Below, piece by piece: positions 62,498 to 64,000 of a DNA stretch of 64,000 nt; position 1 is the stretch's first letter; every line of letters starts with the position of its first letter. The notes under the pieces are model-generated. The model worked only from the letters and a program-made list of their open reading frames with translations, did not search any database and was not told the DNA's origin. This stretch comes from Pontibacter indicus (lineage in GTDB: Bacteria > Bacteroidota > Bacteroidia > Cytophagales > Hymenobacteraceae): assembly GCF_900156345.1 (NCBI RefSeq), contig NZ_FTPP01000003.1, forward strand, positions 434,001 through 498,000, given 5' to 3'. The translations under genes were made by a program, and so were the position numbers.

Positions 62498-63337
62498 CTA
62501 GCGAGGATCTACCTTAATGGTCCAATTAACACTTGCTAGCCTATCTTTAATTTTCTTCAGCGTAATGAAAACAGCTTGTTCATCGGGCAAGCTACCATAA
62601 ACCAGGTTTTTGAATTCCCCAATGTAAACAACTTTCAATTCATTCCAGACTGAATCAATCTCTTTAAAGATTATTGCTTCGGCCGGTTTATTATTGAGCC
62701 ATAGGTTATTGTTTTTGAAGCTAGCTACATCATCTTTTGCCACTTTCAATAACATATCATCAAAAGCTGAAGAATCCAGAAATTCAGCGAATTCCTTTTG
62801 CTGTAAAAGCTGATGCAAGTCATAGGTATGCCTGACTTTTTTTCTTAAATCCTCTAGCGGGTTGTCGCTGTAGGAAAAGCGGACCAAGCTCATAATCTTC
62901 TCACAGATAGTTCTGACAGGCTCCAACACAACCAAATTAAATGGCAGCAATCCGTTTGCTGCTGCCATATCTGGCTGTCCGCTGTTAAGCATCATATTCC
63001 CGACATTACCTTCGAAGCTTTTGCCATAACTATGCGCTGTTTTGCGGCTCATGCCCATTTTGCGGGTAACACCTTCTATGGCTACCTCGGGCAATCCCAC
63101 CTCAATGGCTTTACTGACAGCCTTCAGCTTTGACTTCAACTTGGCTGGTGTTTCACCTTCCCTTTTCAATAGTACCAAATCGATGTCTTCTGAAAACCGC
63201 TCAATCATTTGGTAGCATTTTGATAAAGCTGTCCCTCCTTTAAAAACAGTATCTTTCCCAATCTCACTGCTGAAAATGGTGAACAGCGCAAAAGTTACCC
63301 AATAATCCTTCTCCACATAAACAGTGGGTATCTGCAT
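62498..63337 (-). CDS. abiEii: AbiEii-type nucleotidyltransferase toxin, 5' interrupted
   Basis: A 279-residue AbiEii/AbiGii-type nucleotidyltransferase. The hallmarks are VEKDYWVTFALF, FKGGTALSKCYQMIERFSED with DIDLVLL (motif DxD). AbiEii toxins inactivate tRNA by adding nucleotides and stop growth unless held by AbiEi. The natural start seems to be at 63397, overlapping the AbiEi stop (ATGA), but after 19 codons (MKLHQDKTLFRQAVQFTAD) a TAA at 63340-63338 is followed directly by the in-frame ATG used here. The remaining frame is intact. The protein may be made from this second start, or the toxin may be silenced. Confidence 0.85.
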   Translation of the reverse strand: MQIPTVYVEKDYWVTFALFTIFSSEIGKDTVFKGGTALSKCYQMIERFSEDIDLVLLKREGETPAKLKSKLKAVSKAIEVGLPEVAIEGVTRKMGMSRKTAHSYGKSFEGNVGNMMLNSGQPDMAAANGLLPFNLVVLEPVRTICEKIMSLVRFSYSDNPLEDLRKKVRHTYDLHQLLQQKEFAEFLDSSAFDDMLLKVAKDDVASFKNNNLWLNNKPAEAIIFKEIDSVWNELKVVYIGEFKNLVYGSLPDEQAVFITLKKIKDRLASVNWTIKVDPR

Positions 63338-63393
63338 TTAGTCGGCCGTAAACTGAACCGCCTGCCTGAAAAGTGTCTTATCTTGATGCAACT

Positions 63394-64000
63394 TCATACG
63401 ATACTCCATTTATCGGAGGCGCCTAGTACGTTTGCAACGCCAGTCAATTTATATTTTGTGATAGGGTTTAATGATTTATAGAGTGGTGTTGCAATAGCCT
63501 TTTCTTCTATCTGATCCAGCAAAGCACCTAGTAGAGCTCTGGTAGCCGGCGGATATTTTAGAGCCAGCCTAACCATTGTGTTTTTATCCTCTATTGACAA
63601 GCCTTCTATAAGAACCAGAAGCCTTTTACAAGCTTCGGCAGTACTTGAATCGGGAATTTTCTTGATGTAGCGAATAGCATCAAGTATCTGGAGCAAGGGA
63701 ATGTTCTCTTTGGTGATGGTATTCTTTTGCCTTATAAAGGAGATGGTATACCTTCCTCTCTTGAAAGCGGGCCGCACGTCGTTTTTCCCGATCTGGATGG
63801 TGTTGCTTACCTGGGTAGAAAGACCAAACTGGTTATAAACACTATACCCTGTCAGGTAGCCAGTAACTTTCCCGTCATCTTCTAGGAGGTCTTTTACTAC
63901 CTGTGCTTCTCTGGGCTGCAGTTCTCCGAACGGTGTCTGTTCAGGCTTATAATATTTCCCTTTGCTCAGCTTGGCTATTCTGCCAGCTCCTGCCATCCTA
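63394..64000 (-). CDS. abiEi: AbiEi-type antitoxin, 5' end outside window
   Basis: At least 200 residues of an AbiEi-family (DUF6088-like) antitoxin and transcription repressor; the frame is still open at the window edge, so its N-terminal winged helix is missing here. RIAKLSKGKYYKPEQTPFGE is the end of the winged helix, followed by GKVTGYLTGYSVYNQFGLST, the central domain. It overlaps the original start of AbiEii by ATGA. It normally represses the operon and neutralises the toxin. Confidence 0.85.
   Translation of the reverse strand, partial: RMAGAGRIAKLSKGKYYKPEQTPFGELQPREAQVVKDLLEDDGKVTGYLTGYSVYNQFGLSTQVSNTIQIGKNDVRPAFKRGRYTISFIRQKNTITKENIPLLQILDAIRYIKKIPDSSTAEACKRLLVLIEGLSIEDKNTMVRLALKYPPATRALLGALLDQIEEKAIATPLYKSLNPITKYKLTGVANVLGASDKWSIV

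Noticed and set aside
1-64000. CRISPR arrays, tRNA or rRNA genes
   Set aside because: No regularly spaced repeats of 25-40 bp and no tRNA-like T-arm/anticodon arrangement were seen on reading; a tRNAscan or CRISPR search could confirm this.

Overview
The window reads as a chromosomal segment of a Bacteroidota bacterium, most likely Cytophagales and plausibly Hymenobacteraceae (Pontibacter-like). The evidence is two SusC/SusD pairs, a FecR/ECF-sigma pair, a C-terminal type IX secretion sorting domain, TAnnTTTG-type promoter elements, little use of Shine-Dalgarno sequences, and GC-rich coding with an AT-rich exception at 48-53 kb. Genus is inference.

Layout. (1) 0.5-1.2 kb: a small gene overlapping a minimal nucleotidyltransferase. 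(2) 2.5-7.3 kb: a mobilizable-element core (RadC/JAB protein, ArdC, HTH protein, toprim primase, MobC-like protein, relaxase) without a recognised integrase. (3) 8.6-32.1 kb: a large class I lanthipeptide locus, all on the minus strand. It holds two full-length LanB dehydratases, two LanC proteins (one lacking two of three zinc ligands), twin acidic precursors, a C39-peptidase ABC transporter with a HlyD-type adaptor, an S9 peptidase, a luciferase-like oxidoreductase, an unknown 335-residue protein, an outer-membrane beta-barrel, and a LytS/LytTR-type histidine kinase and regulator. Three further short ORFs look like precursors. (4) 32.8-37.2 kb: GH1 glycosidase, a glycosyltransferase, an LpxH-like metallophosphoesterase and a small unknown protein. 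(5) 37.4-47 kb: sigma, FecR, SusC, SusD, a phosphodiester glycosidase, a PHP phosphodiesterase and a sugar isomerase/epimerase; this looks like a system for phosphodiester-linked sugars. (6) 48.2-53 kb: AT-rich short plus-strand genes, each followed by a palindromic attC-like site; this looks like an integron-type cassette array without integrase. (7) 53.3-58.1 kb: a second SusC/SusD pair preceded by a poly-cysteine leader peptide and a terminator-like hairpin, suggesting cysteine-responsive attenuation. (8) 58.5-64 kb: a secreted SGNH hydrolase, a TlpA-like thioredoxin, a small membrane protein and an AbiE-type toxin-antitoxin pair whose toxin has an in-frame stop near its natural start.

The strongest new signal is a direct repeat (two 10-bp half-sites, start-to-start 21-22 bp) found upstream of six genes of the lanthipeptide locus. 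At five of the six, a TAnnTTTG-like -7 element lies 27-28 bp downstream. This spacing is that of LytTR regulator sites, so the encoded response regulator probably controls all six units. One site precedes a 46-codon ORF with a lanthipeptide-like leader, which ties that ORF to the system. In this model the kinase/regulator pair activates precursors, dehydratase, cyclases and export together, the C39 transporter and the S9 protease remove leaders, and the outer-membrane barrel handles passage or uptake of product.
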